The notes below the pieces were generated by a model. It was given only the letters and a program-made list of their open reading frames with translations, was not told the origin of the DNA and ran no database searches. Positions 1 to 6,215 of a stretch of 9,865 bases of DNA are shown one piece after another. Position 1 is the stretch's first letter. The number at the start of each line of letters is the position of its first letter. The stretch lies in NCBI GenBank assembly GCA_014729455.1, contig WJJW01000159.1:1-9865 (forward strand), read 5' to 3'. This DNA is from Candidatus Eiseniibacteriota bacterium. GTDB lineage: Bacteria > Eisenbacteria > RBG-16-71-46 > CAIMUX01 > VGJL01. The position numbers and the translations under genes were made by a program.

Positions 1-1
1 C

Positions 2-805
2 TGGTTCACCGGCCACAGCGGCTATGACGAGGGGCACGAAGACATCTTCGCGCTTCTCGCGACGGTCGGTGCCACCGTCGATCTCCACGAGACCGCGCCG
101 CTTCCGAACCTCTCCGGTTACTCGCTCATCTTCATCAGCCTGCCCGGCTTCTTCGACGGGAGCGACTACTTCACCGCCGACGAGAAGGCGCGTCTGAACA
201 ACTGGCTCTCGGTCGGCAGCCGCCGGGTCGTCCCGATCGGCGAGTGGGACGGTTTCTACGCCGGTCAGGACGTGATGGAGGACCTGCTGGCGGCGATCGG
301 CAACCCGATCGTCTTCACGCCCGGCGCGTACGACATCAGCTGCGGCCATTGCGACGGAACCGTCACGAACGATCCCGTCGTCAATGGACTCGACCACGTC
401 TGCTACGCCTACACGGCGACGTGGGACCCGAACATCGGTAGCCCGGTCGCCTACTGCGAGGACCCCGACGCCCCGGGTCCATACATCGCCAGCAACGGAA
501 CCGACATCCCCTGCATCGTCGGGATCGCCGACGGGAACGTGACGTCGGATCCGTGCGGCTACCTTGACGCGGGCGGCGGCGACGAGGACTCGAAGGAGTT
601 CCATCGCCGGCTCTACCAGGTCACCTGCGCCGGGGTCGTCGAGTGGGCCTGCTGTCTTCCGGACGGATCCTGCACCCTGCTGACGCGCGAGGACTGTCTC
701 GACGCGGGTGGAACCTACTACGACGGCCAGACCTGCAACGAGATCGAGTGCGATCCGGTCGCCGTCGAGGAGACCACCTGGGGTCGGATCAAGACCTCGT
801 ACTAG
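2..805 (+). CDS. Secreted protein with GATase-like region and cysteine-rich tail motif (5' truncated)
   Basis: Open from base 2 to a TAG at 803-805; the start lies outside the window, so at least 267 residues are present. The N-terminal third contains alternating hydrophobic strands and a stretch reading LIFISLPGFFDG, then FTADEKARLNNWL and RRVVPIGEWDGF. This resembles the Rossmann-like core of ThuA/glutamine-amidotransferase-type domains in surface proteins, but I see no catalytic Cys-His pair, so an enzyme role is not supported. The C-terminal part is rich in Cys, Asp and Gly and carries a motif CC-x5-C-x7-C-x12-C-x4-C beginning CCLPDGSC. I recall that motif as a recurring extracellular module in Eisenbacteria and Planctomycetes-type genomes. 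The protein ends in a short Trp-containing tail (TTWGRIKTSY) that could be a sorting or anchoring tail. Paired cysteines and acidic composition fit an exported, disulfide-bonded protein. The function is unknown. Confidence 0.75.
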   Translation, partial: WFTGHSGYDEGHEDIFALLATVGATVDLHETAPLPNLSGYSLIFISLPGFFDGSDYFTADEKARLNNWLSVGSRRVVPIGEWDGFYAGQDVMEDLLAAIGNPIVFTPGAYDISCGHCDGTVTNDPVVNGLDHVCYAYTATWDPNIGSPVAYCEDPDAPGPYIASNGTDIPCIVGIADGNVTSDPCGYLDAGGGDEDSKEFHRRLYQVTCAGVVEWACCLPDGSCTLLTREDCLDAGGTYYDGQTCNEIECDPVAVEETTWGRIKTSY

Positions 806-823
806 AACACACCCACGAAGCGA

Positions 824-871
824 ACGAAGGGACGCGGCGCCCCGATCTTCGAGCGGGCGCCGCGTCTTCGT
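824..871 (+). terminator. Strong hairpin, likely intrinsic terminator of the upstream gene
   Basis: A perfect 12-bp GC-rich stem pairs 831-842 (GACGCGGCGCCC) with 855-866 (GGGCGCCGCGTC) around a 12-base loop. Across a two-base bulge (829-830) the stem continues with ACGAA (824-828) against TTCGT (867-871). It starts 18 bases after the stop codon of the secreted protein. The downstream strand is only moderately T-rich (TTCGTCTC), so termination is likely but not of the classical U-tract type. Confidence 0.6.
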
Positions 872-913
872 CTCCCGCCTCTCGACCGATCTCGCGTTGC
901 GCGGGGAGGCACG

Positions 914-938
914 CCGGGATCAAACCCGGGGTTTTCTC
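914..938 (+). terminator. Possible weak second hairpin with T-run before the sigma operon
   Basis: CCGGG (914-918) pairs with CCCGG (925-929) over a six-base loop and is followed by GGTTTTCTC. Only five pairs form, so it would be weak alone, but it could back up the hairpin at 824-871. It sits about 65 bases before the sigma factor start. Confidence 0.25.
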
Positions 939-974
939 GATTTCCGGTTCGTCCGGGACCGGTCACGAATTCGG

Positions 975-983
975 TGCTATCTT
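975..983 (+). promoter_or_regulatory. Candidate extended -10 element for the sigma operon
   Basis: TGCTATCTT at 975-983 has the TGn extension followed by TATCTT (4 of 6 to TATAAT). A start about seven bases later falls at about 990, only four bases before the ATG at 994. This would give a nearly leaderless message, matching the poor SD there. I see no convincing -35 at the right distance, so this rests on one hexamer. Confidence 0.3.
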
Positions 984-993
984 CGTAGCCAGG

Positions 994-1605
994 ATGAATG
1001 GAGCAGAAGGAGGAGGTTCCGGCGCGGCCGCGCCGCCTTCGATGACCCGGGAGACGCGGGAACGGCTGCGCCGCCGGGATCCGCAGGCGATGGCGGAGCT
1101 CTTCGATCGGTACTTCGGGGAGATCTACTCCGTGGTCCACCGTCTTCTCGGAGATACGGCCGCCGCGGAGGATGTCACCCAGGAGCTGTTCCTGAAGGTG
1201 CACCGCTCGCTGGAAACGTATGACCCGTCCCGAGATCCGGTGCCGTGGCTGATGACGATCGCGTACAACCTCTGCCGGGACCACTGGAGGTCCCGGGGCC
1301 ACAAGATGGGGAAGCGGAGCCAGCCGCTGGCCCCGGGAGAGCCGATCGCGGAGGTCCTCTCGGCCGACGGACCGCCGCCCGACGGCGACCTGATCCGCAG
1401 GGAACGCGAGAGGATGCTCGCCACGGCGCTGCGATCGCTGCCGGAAGAACAGCGAACGATCGTTCTCCTGCACGACTATCAGGGACTGAAGCACGAGGAG
1501 ATCGCGGAGATCGTGGGGGCAACCGCCGTGGCCGTTCGCAAGCGGTACTCCCGGGCGCTGCGAAACCTGCAAGAGGAGCTGAAAGACAAGGACATCGGGC
1601 GATGA
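994..1605 (+). CDS. ECF-type RNA polymerase sigma factor
   Basis: A 203-residue sigma-70 family protein with only regions 2 and 4, the layout of extracytoplasmic-function sigma factors, which redirect RNA polymerase to a stress or envelope regulon. Region 2 spans about residues 35-103 (LFDRYFGEIYSVVHRLLGD, AAEDVTQELFLKVHRS, then PWLMTIAYNLCRDHWR). After a Pro/Gly/Asp-rich linker, region 4 spans about 142-195 (LRSLPEEQRTIVLL, GLKHEEIAEIVG, then the recognition helix VAVRKRYSRALRNL). The start at 994 has only a weak AGG ahead. An in-frame ATG at 1042 would give 187 residues starting MTRETRERL, a more usual ECF N-terminus. A strong SD-like run (1006-1016) lies inside the extra segment but about 25 bases before 1042, too far for normal use. 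Its stop overlaps the next start as ATGA (1602-1605), so it is translationally coupled to a probable anti-sigma factor. Confidence 0.93.
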   Translation: MNGAEGGGSGAAAPPSMTRETRERLRRRDPQAMAELFDRYFGEIYSVVHRLLGDTAAAEDVTQELFLKVHRSLETYDPSRDPVPWLMTIAYNLCRDHWRSRGHKMGKRSQPLAPGEPIAEVLSADGPPPDGDLIRRERERMLATALRSLPEEQRTIVLLHDYQGLKHEEIAEIVGATAVAVRKRYSRALRNLQEELKDKDIGR

Positions 1606-2423
1606 ACGAACACGACGACCAGCGGCTCGACCCCGAGCTGGAGCGGATCCGCCGAGCGATCCGCAATCTCCCGCGCGTAGATCCCGATCCGACGTACCAG
1701 GCGCAGGTCCGCCGGGCGTTCCTCGAGGATTCCCCCGCGGCAGATCCGGTCGTGCCGGTTCGCCCCCGATTCCGGTGGCCCGATTGGCTCCGTTTCTCTC
1801 TCGTGCCGGCCACGGTGGTCGCGATCCTGTTGGTTCTGTTCATCGCCAACCGGGGACCGGATTGGTCGATCCACCGCGCATACGGGGACGGGGCGATCAC
1901 GATCGACGGGACCTCCGTCGCGATCGACCGGATCGAATCGGCGGAGCCCCTGCTCCGGGCGCAAGAGTCCGTCCGCCTCGGGGAGGAAGCCGGCCTCGAG
2001 ATCCGCTGCGGAGATCTCCTCGTCGTCGAGGCGGTGCCGGGAACCGAGTTCACCATGCCCGGACGTCCGGGCCGGTGGAGCGACCGGAGCATGCGGCTCC
2101 ACGTCGAGAACGGAGAGGTCCGGGTCCTCTCGGGCGAGGAATTCGCCGGGCATTCCCTCGACCTCATCACCCCCGAGGGACGCACGGTTCTGACGGGGAC
2201 GATCGTGTCGGTGTTCCGGAACCCGGAGCTGACCTGCGTCTGCGTGCTGGAGGGAGAGGCGATGATCGGCGAGGACGCCGAGACGATGGAACCGATTCCC
2301 GCGGGGATGCGCAAGGTGATGTTCCAGGACGACCGCCCCGCCCTCGTCACCGAGATCGCCCCCGACCATCTCACCGGCCTGGAGGAGTTCGCGGCGCGGA
2401 ACCGGGATGTGTTCGATCCTTGA
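1602..2423 (+). CDS. One-TM protein with FecR-like periplasmic domain, likely anti-sigma regulator
   Basis: 273 residues. A charged cytoplasmic segment (1-62) precedes one membrane segment at about 63-82 (FSLVPATVVAILLVLFIA). A periplasmic region at about 90-240 follows, with FecR-type strand repeats: VVEAVPGTEFTM, then MRLHVENGEVRVLSG, then DLITPEGRTVLTGTIVSVF and CVLEGEAMI. FecR-domain proteins usually sense a surface signal and hold a partner ECF sigma factor; the four-base overlap with the sigma gene supports that pairing. The N-terminus lacks the HxxxCxxC zinc anti-sigma motif, so sigma binding would have to use the short charged helix at about 10-45. Periplasmic C136, C212 and C214 (a CVC pair) could be redox-active or disulfide-bonded; this is speculative. 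An AAGGA at 1588-1592 provides an SD with nine-base spacing. The 3' end overlaps the next gene by 17 bases. Confidence 0.82.
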   Translation: MNEHDDQRLDPELERIRRAIRNLPRVDPDPTYQAQVRRAFLEDSPAADPVVPVRPRFRWPDWLRFSLVPATVVAILLVLFIANRGPDWSIHRAYGDGAITIDGTSVAIDRIESAEPLLRAQESVRLGEEAGLEIRCGDLLVVEAVPGTEFTMPGRPGRWSDRSMRLHVENGEVRVLSGEEFAGHSLDLITPEGRTVLTGTIVSVFRNPELTCVCVLEGEAMIGEDAETMEPIPAGMRKVMFQDDRPALVTEIAPDHLTGLEEFAARNRDVFDP

Positions 2424-3171
2424 CGGGCGAGCCTGCCTCCTCGCTCTCTGCGCGGCTACGGTCGTATCCGGCGCGGCGCACGGATCCCCGGGACCCTCCG
2501 TCCTCCTGACCCCGACCGCCGACCGGATCGAGACGCCCCGCATCGGCGGACACCTCCTCGTCTATCCCCCCGGGTTGACCGCCGAGGGGCTGGTCCCGAT
2601 CGGACGGCGAATCGCCCTCGCCGCTTTCCTCGGATACAACTGGCTCCCCAACGGGTTCGGAATCGTCGCCTCGGGGTCCGTGCGCGCCTCGATCCTCCCT
2701 CCGAGCGCATCCCGGTTCGGGCTCCTCCTCCAGGCTCAATGGATCGGGGGCGCCGGACTGACGCAGGGGGAGGGCTCCGGCGGAAGCCTCCAGGCGCTCG
2801 AGCTGGTCGGGAGCAGTCCGGTTCGGCCGGTGCGGGTCCACGGAGGTCTCGTCGTGCACACCTTGCCCGGCTCGGAGCATCCGGGAGGAGATTACGACTG
2901 GGGGAATCCCCAGGTCACCGTCTTCGTCTCGGGGGAAGGAACGCTCGGGCGGTTTCGTCTGCTGAACGAATGGACCTGGGCGGCGATCGGTGCCGACGGA
3001 GGATTCGACTCGCTCCTGCTGGGGCTGGCGGGGGTCGGGGTCCGTCTCGGCGCGATCGAGCTCCGGCTCGCATCCGGTCTCGGGTGGACGCGCCTCGGTT
3101 CGTCCGGCGGCGCAGAGATCCTCCTCCCCTTCCCTCCCCTTCTCTCGGTCCAGCACCGATTCGCCCGCTGA
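2407..3171 (+). CDS. Exported protein of unknown function, possible small outer-membrane beta-barrel
   Basis: 254 residues. It begins with a signal-peptide-like segment (LLALCAATVVSGAAHG, about residues 11-26), probably cut near AHG-S. There is no convincing lipobox, so a lipoprotein is unlikely. The rest is Gly-, Leu- and aromatic-rich with repeated alternating strands (IALAAFLGYNWLPNGFGIVASG, about 69-90; FGLLLQAQWIGGAGL, 104-118; VRVHGGLVVHTL; GRFRLLNEWTWAAIG; VGVRLGAIELRLASGLGW; a final LLSVQHRF). This pattern fits a small beta-barrel of roughly eight to ten strands, by inference only. I do not recognise a family. The start overlaps the end of the FecR-like gene by 17 bases and lacks a close SD (GGAGGAG is 19 bases upstream), so it is probably made by translational coupling. 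Its position suggests it is the outer-membrane partner or client of the sigma/FecR-like pair. Confidence 0.65.
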   Translation: MCSILDGRACLLALCAATVVSGAAHGSPGPSVLLTPTADRIETPRIGGHLLVYPPGLTAEGLVPIGRRIALAAFLGYNWLPNGFGIVASGSVRASILPPSASRFGLLLQAQWIGGAGLTQGEGSGGSLQALELVGSSPVRPVRVHGGLVVHTLPGSEHPGGDYDWGNPQVTVFVSGEGTLGRFRLLNEWTWAAIGADGGFDSLLLGLAGVGVRLGAIELRLASGLGWTRLGSSGGAEILLPFPPLLSVQHRFAR

Positions 3172-3196
3172 CGACCACCCCGGGCTCGGGAGTCGT
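3171..3196 (+). terminator. Possible weak hairpin after the sigma operon
   Basis: ACGAC (3171-3175) can pair with GTCGT (3192-3196), with an inner CCCG/CGGG stem (3179-3182 with 3187-3190) and an asymmetric internal loop. It overlaps the last base of the stop codon. There is no T-run after it, so it may only attenuate transcription into the BON gene. Confidence 0.25.
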
Positions 3197-3284
3197 TGGC
3201 ACTTTCACTGAAGGCGGATTGGGGGCAAACCCTACACCGCTTCTTGAGAAGATCCGGTCGTCGAATCGGAAAGGAGGTTCATTC

Positions 3285-4778
3285 ATGCGATCGATCCAAT
3301 CGATGGACCAGGAGGGAACGAAGCGGGGCTGCTGGGCTCTGGTGGCCTTATCGGTCGCGCTGGCTCTCCTGCTTCCGGGGCCGTCCTCGGCCCAGGAGAT
3401 CACCGATGAGGCGATCACGGACGCGGTCGAGAACGAGATCTGGATCGATGAGGTCCTGGATCCGAACGCAATCGACATCGTCACGATGAACGGGATCGTG
3501 ACGCTCGACGGGACCGTGCAGACGCTGCTCGAGAAGGACCGCGTAGAACGGATCGTCGAGACCACCCGCGGGGTGCGGGCCGTGGTCGATCGGATCGAGG
3601 TCGAGCCGGTCGAACGACCTGATCCTGAGCTGGAGGCGGCGGTGCGAAACGCCCTTCTCGCCGATCCGGCCACGGAGGCGTACGAGGTGACCGTCTCCGT
3701 CACCGATGGGGCCGTCACCTTGAACGGAACCGTGGAGAGCTGGGCGGAACGGTCGCTCGCGGAGACCGTCGCGAAGGAGATCCGCGGAATCCGCCGGATC
3801 GAGAACGAGATCGACGTCCAGTTCGAGACCGACCGCGGAGATTACGAGATCGAGCAGGAGATCGAGAAGCGCCTGAAGAACGACGTCCGGGTCGACGACT
3901 ACCTCATCGACGTCGAGGTCGACGCGGGGACGGTCCGCCTGACCGGGACCGTCGGGAGCCTCGGTGAGAAGCAGCGCGCGAAGACCGATGCGTGGGTCGC
4001 CGGCGTGACCCTGGTGGACGCCGAGAACCTCGAAGTGGCGTGGTTTGCGCGCGAGAAGCTGCGACGACAGGAGTCGTACGTGGAGCGAAGCGACGACGAG
4101 ATCAAGGACGCCGTCCAGGACGCTCTCCTCTATGACCCGAGGGTTCTGTCCTTCAATCCCGAGGTCACCGTCGCCAACGGCACGGTCACCCTGGCCGGAA
4201 CGGTCGACAATCTCGCGGCGCGGATGGCCGCCGAGGAGGACGCCCGGAACGTCGTCGGAGTCCGCCGCGTCCGCAATTACCTGAAGGTGCGGCCCGACCA
4301 GATCACCCTCGACGAGACGCTGAAGGGTCAGGTCGTCGATGCGCTGCGGCAGGACCCGTATCTCGAACGCTGGCAGATCGACGTCCGCGTCGAGGGCGGC
4401 TGGGTCTACCTGGACGGGCTCGTTGAGAACTCGTTCGAGCGCCGGAAGGCCGAGGAAGTCGTCCAGAAGGTGCCCGGGGTCGTGTCGGTGGTCAACAACA
4501 TCGATTTCGAGCACGAGTGGACGATGAAATCGGATTGGGAGATCTCGCAGAATGTCACCGAGCATCTCTTCTGGAGTCCTTACGTCGACGAGGACCAGGT
4601 CGACGTATCCGTGACCGACGGCGTGGTGACCTTGTCCGGGACCGTGGACACCTGGGGTGAGCGCACCGCCGCCGTCAACAACGCTTGGGAAGGGGGCGCG
4701 AAGGACGTCCGCAACCGCCTCGACGTCGACTACCACTCCTACGGCCCGTACTACGACTACTGGCTGGAGTGGCCGTAG
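3285..4778 (+). CDS. Exported protein with six tandem BON domains
   Basis: 497 residues. A Sec signal peptide occupies residues 1-36 (hydrophobic core ALVALSVALALLLPG, likely cleavage SSA-Q). Six BON repeats of about 67 residues follow at roughly 40-107, 112-179, 186-252, 269-336, 342-409 and 417-483. Each has an N-terminal helix, a strand pair with the signature VTLxGTV (VTLDGTV, VTLNGTV, VRLTGTV, VTLAGTV, VYLDGLV, VTLSGTV), a second helix and a final GVRxVxN-type strand. BON domains occur in OsmY and related periplasmic proteins and are thought to bind membranes or lipids; OsmY has two and is induced by osmotic stress. Here six copies fill the whole mature protein, which ends in a Tyr/Trp-rich tail (YHSYGPYYDYWLEWP). 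The start is fixed by AAGGAGG at 3271-3277, seven bases ahead. It lies 113 bases after the sigma operon and may be a target of that sigma factor, but I see no shared promoter motif. Confidence 0.92.
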   Translation: MRSIQSMDQEGTKRGCWALVALSVALALLLPGPSSAQEITDEAITDAVENEIWIDEVLDPNAIDIVTMNGIVTLDGTVQTLLEKDRVERIVETTRGVRAVVDRIEVEPVERPDPELEAAVRNALLADPATEAYEVTVSVTDGAVTLNGTVESWAERSLAETVAKEIRGIRRIENEIDVQFETDRGDYEIEQEIEKRLKNDVRVDDYLIDVEVDAGTVRLTGTVGSLGEKQRAKTDAWVAGVTLVDAENLEVAWFAREKLRRQESYVERSDDEIKDAVQDALLYDPRVLSFNPEVTVANGTVTLAGTVDNLAARMAAEEDARNVVGVRRVRNYLKVRPDQITLDETLKGQVVDALRQDPYLERWQIDVRVEGGWVYLDGLVENSFERRKAEEVVQKVPGVVSVVNNIDFEHEWTMKSDWEISQNVTEHLFWSPYVDEDQVDVSVTDGVVTLSGTVDTWGERTAAVNNAWEGGAKDVRNRLDVDYHSYGPYYDYWLEWP

Positions 4779-4897
4779 GAACGGCGGAGAGGAGAAGCTC
4801 CGATGAGCTCGCGGAGCCCACGACGCGGCTCGGCGCCGGCCAGTCCCGGCTTCCGGTCGCGTCGTGGAGCGGGTCGACCTGTGGTTGAAGGAATGAA

Positions 4898-4921
4898 GGG
4901 GCGCGGGGGCCGCCGCGCCCC
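4898..4921. terminator. GC-rich hairpin, bidirectional terminator between convergent genes
   Basis: GGGGCGCGG (4898-4906) pairs perfectly with CCGCGCCCC (4913-4921) around a six-base loop. It lies 119 bases after the BON gene stop and 7 bases past the end of the minus-strand DJ-1/PfpI gene. Read on the minus strand it is followed by TTCATTCCTTC, so it fits best as that gene's terminator; it could also stop the BON transcript. The remaining 4779-4897 shows no gene. Confidence 0.6.
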
Positions 4922-4928
4922 CGGACGC

Positions 4929-5450
4929 TCAGGATCCGGCCACCGCCTCGATGATCGTCCGGCAGAACGCGGGCAGGTCGCCCGGATTGCGCGACGTGAT
5001 CAGGTTCGCGTCGCGGACCACCTCCCGGTCGACGAACGCCGCCCCGGCATGGACGAGGTCGTCCTTGATCGAGAAGAAGCCGGTCACCGTCCTTCCCTCC
5101 AGGATGCCCGCGGAGGCGAGCATCCAGCCCGCGTGGCAGATCGCGGCGATCGGGCGGCCGGCCTCGTGCATCCACCGGACGAACTCGATCATCTCGGAGG
5201 ACCGACGCATGTGATCCGGCGCGTAGCCGCCGGGGATGACCAGCCCGTCGAAGGCGTCCGGAGAAACCTCCGTGATCGCACGGCTCGCCTCGATCGGAAT
5301 CCCCTTCTTCCCCTCGTACTTCGTCCTCTCGGGTCCGATGACCACCGGATCGGCCCCCTCCTCCTGCATTCGGATCAGGGGGTAGTGGAGCTCGAGGTCC
5401 TCATAGAGCGGGGCGACGAAGAAAGCGATCTTCTTGCCCTTCAAACGCAT
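4929..5450 (-). CDS. DJ-1/PfpI-family protein (PfpI/YhbO-like)
   Basis: 173 residues, the usual full length for single-domain PfpI/YhbO proteins. It shows the flavodoxin-like DJ-1 fold: a first strand KIAFFVAPLYEDLEL with the conserved Glu (E17), then DGLVIPGGYAPDHMR, then the nucleophile elbow AAICHAGWML with Cys105 and His106, and FFSIKDDLVHAGAAFVDREVV near the end. E17, C105 and H106 match the catalytic set of Pyrococcus PfpI. Members are variously described as proteases, glyoxalase III or protein deglycases and are commonly general stress proteins; which activity applies here cannot be read from sequence. The start is fixed by AAAGGAGG six bases ahead of ATG on the minus strand. It is transcribed away from the LigD genes across a 123-base shared upstream region, and converges on the BON gene. 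Confidence 0.92.
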   Translation of the reverse strand: MRLKGKKIAFFVAPLYEDLELHYPLIRMQEEGADPVVIGPERTKYEGKKGIPIEASRAITEVSPDAFDGLVIPGGYAPDHMRRSSEMIEFVRWMHEAGRPIAAICHAGWMLASAGILEGRTVTGFFSIKDDLVHAGAAFVDREVVRDANLITSRNPGDLPAFCRTIIEAVAGS

Positions 5451-5478
5451 GGGAAGCCTCCTTTGCTTCTCGTGGAAT

Positions 5479-5507
5479 CGGATCGTGCACGTCTCGATGC
5501 GGATCGT
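5479..5507. promoter_or_regulatory. Repeats in the divergent upstream region (possible operator)
   Basis: In the 123 bases shared by the DJ-1/PfpI gene and the LigD operon, CGGATCGT occurs twice in the same orientation at 5479-5486 and 5500-5507, exactly 21 bases apart (two helical turns). The perfect palindrome CGTGCACG (5484-5491) overlaps the first copy. The spacing and location suit a regulator acting on both genes. The repeats are short, and GGATCG-like words are common in this GC-rich DNA, so chance is possible. I found no clear -35/-10 pair on either strand. Confidence 0.25.
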
Positions 5508-5573
5508 CCGTTTCTCCCAACGTGAATGAACGCCGGATGGCTTTCAAGCGCTCAACGGTTCGAAGGAGGAATC

Positions 5574-6215
5574 ATGGCGAAGAAATCCGGGAAAGAAGGC
5601 GGCGGAAAGGACACGCTGAAGCGCTATCGCTCCAAGCGAGACCTCGAACGTTCCCCCGAGCCGAAGGGGGGATCGAAGAGGAAGGGAAGAACCCCCCGGT
5701 TCGTCATCCAGGAGCATGATGCCCGCTCCCACCACTTCGACTTCCGGCTCGAGGTCGACGGCGTCCTCAAGTCCTGGGCGATCCCGAAGGGCCCCTCGAC
5801 CGATCCACGGGAGAAGCGATTGGCCATCGCGGTCGAGGACCATCCGCTGGAGTACGCGAAGTTCGAGGGGGTCATCCCCGAGGGGGAGTACGGCGCCGGG
5901 ACGGTGATCGTCTGGGATGCCGGCCGCTACCGCAACGTCACGACGGAGGACGACGAGGAGATCCCGATGGATCGGGCCTTGCGGAAGGGGCGCGTAGAAA
6001 TCTGGCTCGAGGGCGAGAAGCTGGAGGGAGGATACGCGTTGATCCACACGAAGATGAGGGGGGATGAGAAGAATTGGATCCTCGTGAAGGTCAAGGACGA
6101 GAAGGCGGATGCCCGGCGCAATCCGGTGAAGAGCCAGCCGAAGAGCGTCCGGAGCGGCCGCACGATCGCGCAGGTGGCAAGAGAAGGAGGGAAGTCGGGG
6201 AAGAATGGCGCCTGA
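5574..6215 (+). CDS. Stand-alone LigD-type 3'-phosphoesterase
   Basis: 213 residues forming the PE domain that trims 3'-phosphate and 3'-ribonucleotide ends before ligation in bacterial NHEJ. The core is RFVIQEHDARSHHFDFRLE followed by LKSWAIPKGPSTDP. The residues known to act in Pseudomonas LigD PE (H42, H48, D50, R52, H84, Y88) all appear here at a constant offset of six: H48, H54, D56, R58, H90, Y94. The end KMRGDEKNWILVKVKDE is also typical. About 40 basic residues precede the core and a Lys/Arg-rich tail of about 35 follows, plausibly binding DNA or contacting the partners. The start is set by AAGGAGGA at 5563-5570; an upstream in-frame ATG at 5526 lacks an SD. It is first in the operon and overlaps the ligase gene by 11 bases. 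The usual arrangement is a domain within one LigD polypeptide, so the separate gene is notable. Confidence 0.93.
   Translation: MAKKSGKEGGGKDTLKRYRSKRDLERSPEPKGGSKRKGRTPRFVIQEHDARSHHFDFRLEVDGVLKSWAIPKGPSTDPREKRLAIAVEDHPLEYAKFEGVIPEGEYGAGTVIVWDAGRYRNVTTEDDEEIPMDRALRKGRVEIWLEGEKLEGGYALIHTKMRGDEKNWILVKVKDEKADARRNPVKSQPKSVRSGRTIAQVAREGGKSGKNGA

Noticed and set aside
911..930. T-arm-like sequence suggesting a tRNA fragment or att site
   Set aside because: The loop has six bases and lacks the TTC motif; no acceptor, D or anticodon arm can be built around it.
643..993. Upstream extension of the sigma factor reading frame
   Set aside because: It overlaps the secreted protein gene and two hairpins, is Arg/Ser-rich and has no family match; sigma region 2 begins well after 994.
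1175..2374. Long minus-strand frames opposite the sigma and FecR-like genes
   Set aside because: Ser/Arg-rich shadow translations typical of GC-rich DNA; the plus-strand genes have recognisable domains and coupled starts.
2739..3284. Upstream extension of the BON protein reading frame
   Set aside because: A perfect SD precedes ATG 3285 followed by a signal peptide; the extension is a shadow of the barrel-like gene.
3348..4736. Minus-strand open frame of 462 codons opposite the BON gene
   Set aside because: It mirrors the BON coding frame, is rich in Asp/Val/Leu from complemented codons, lacks an SD and known motifs, and the plus strand is clearly coding.
3285..4778. BON array as a DNA tandem repeat
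   Set aside because: The copies match only at protein level; the nucleotide sequences are too diverged to be a DNA repeat.
4803..5525. Plus-strand 240-codon frame opposite the DJ-1/PfpI gene
   Set aside because: It runs antisense to a clearly conserved gene with catalytic residues and SD, and its translation is Arg/Asp-rich low-information sequence.
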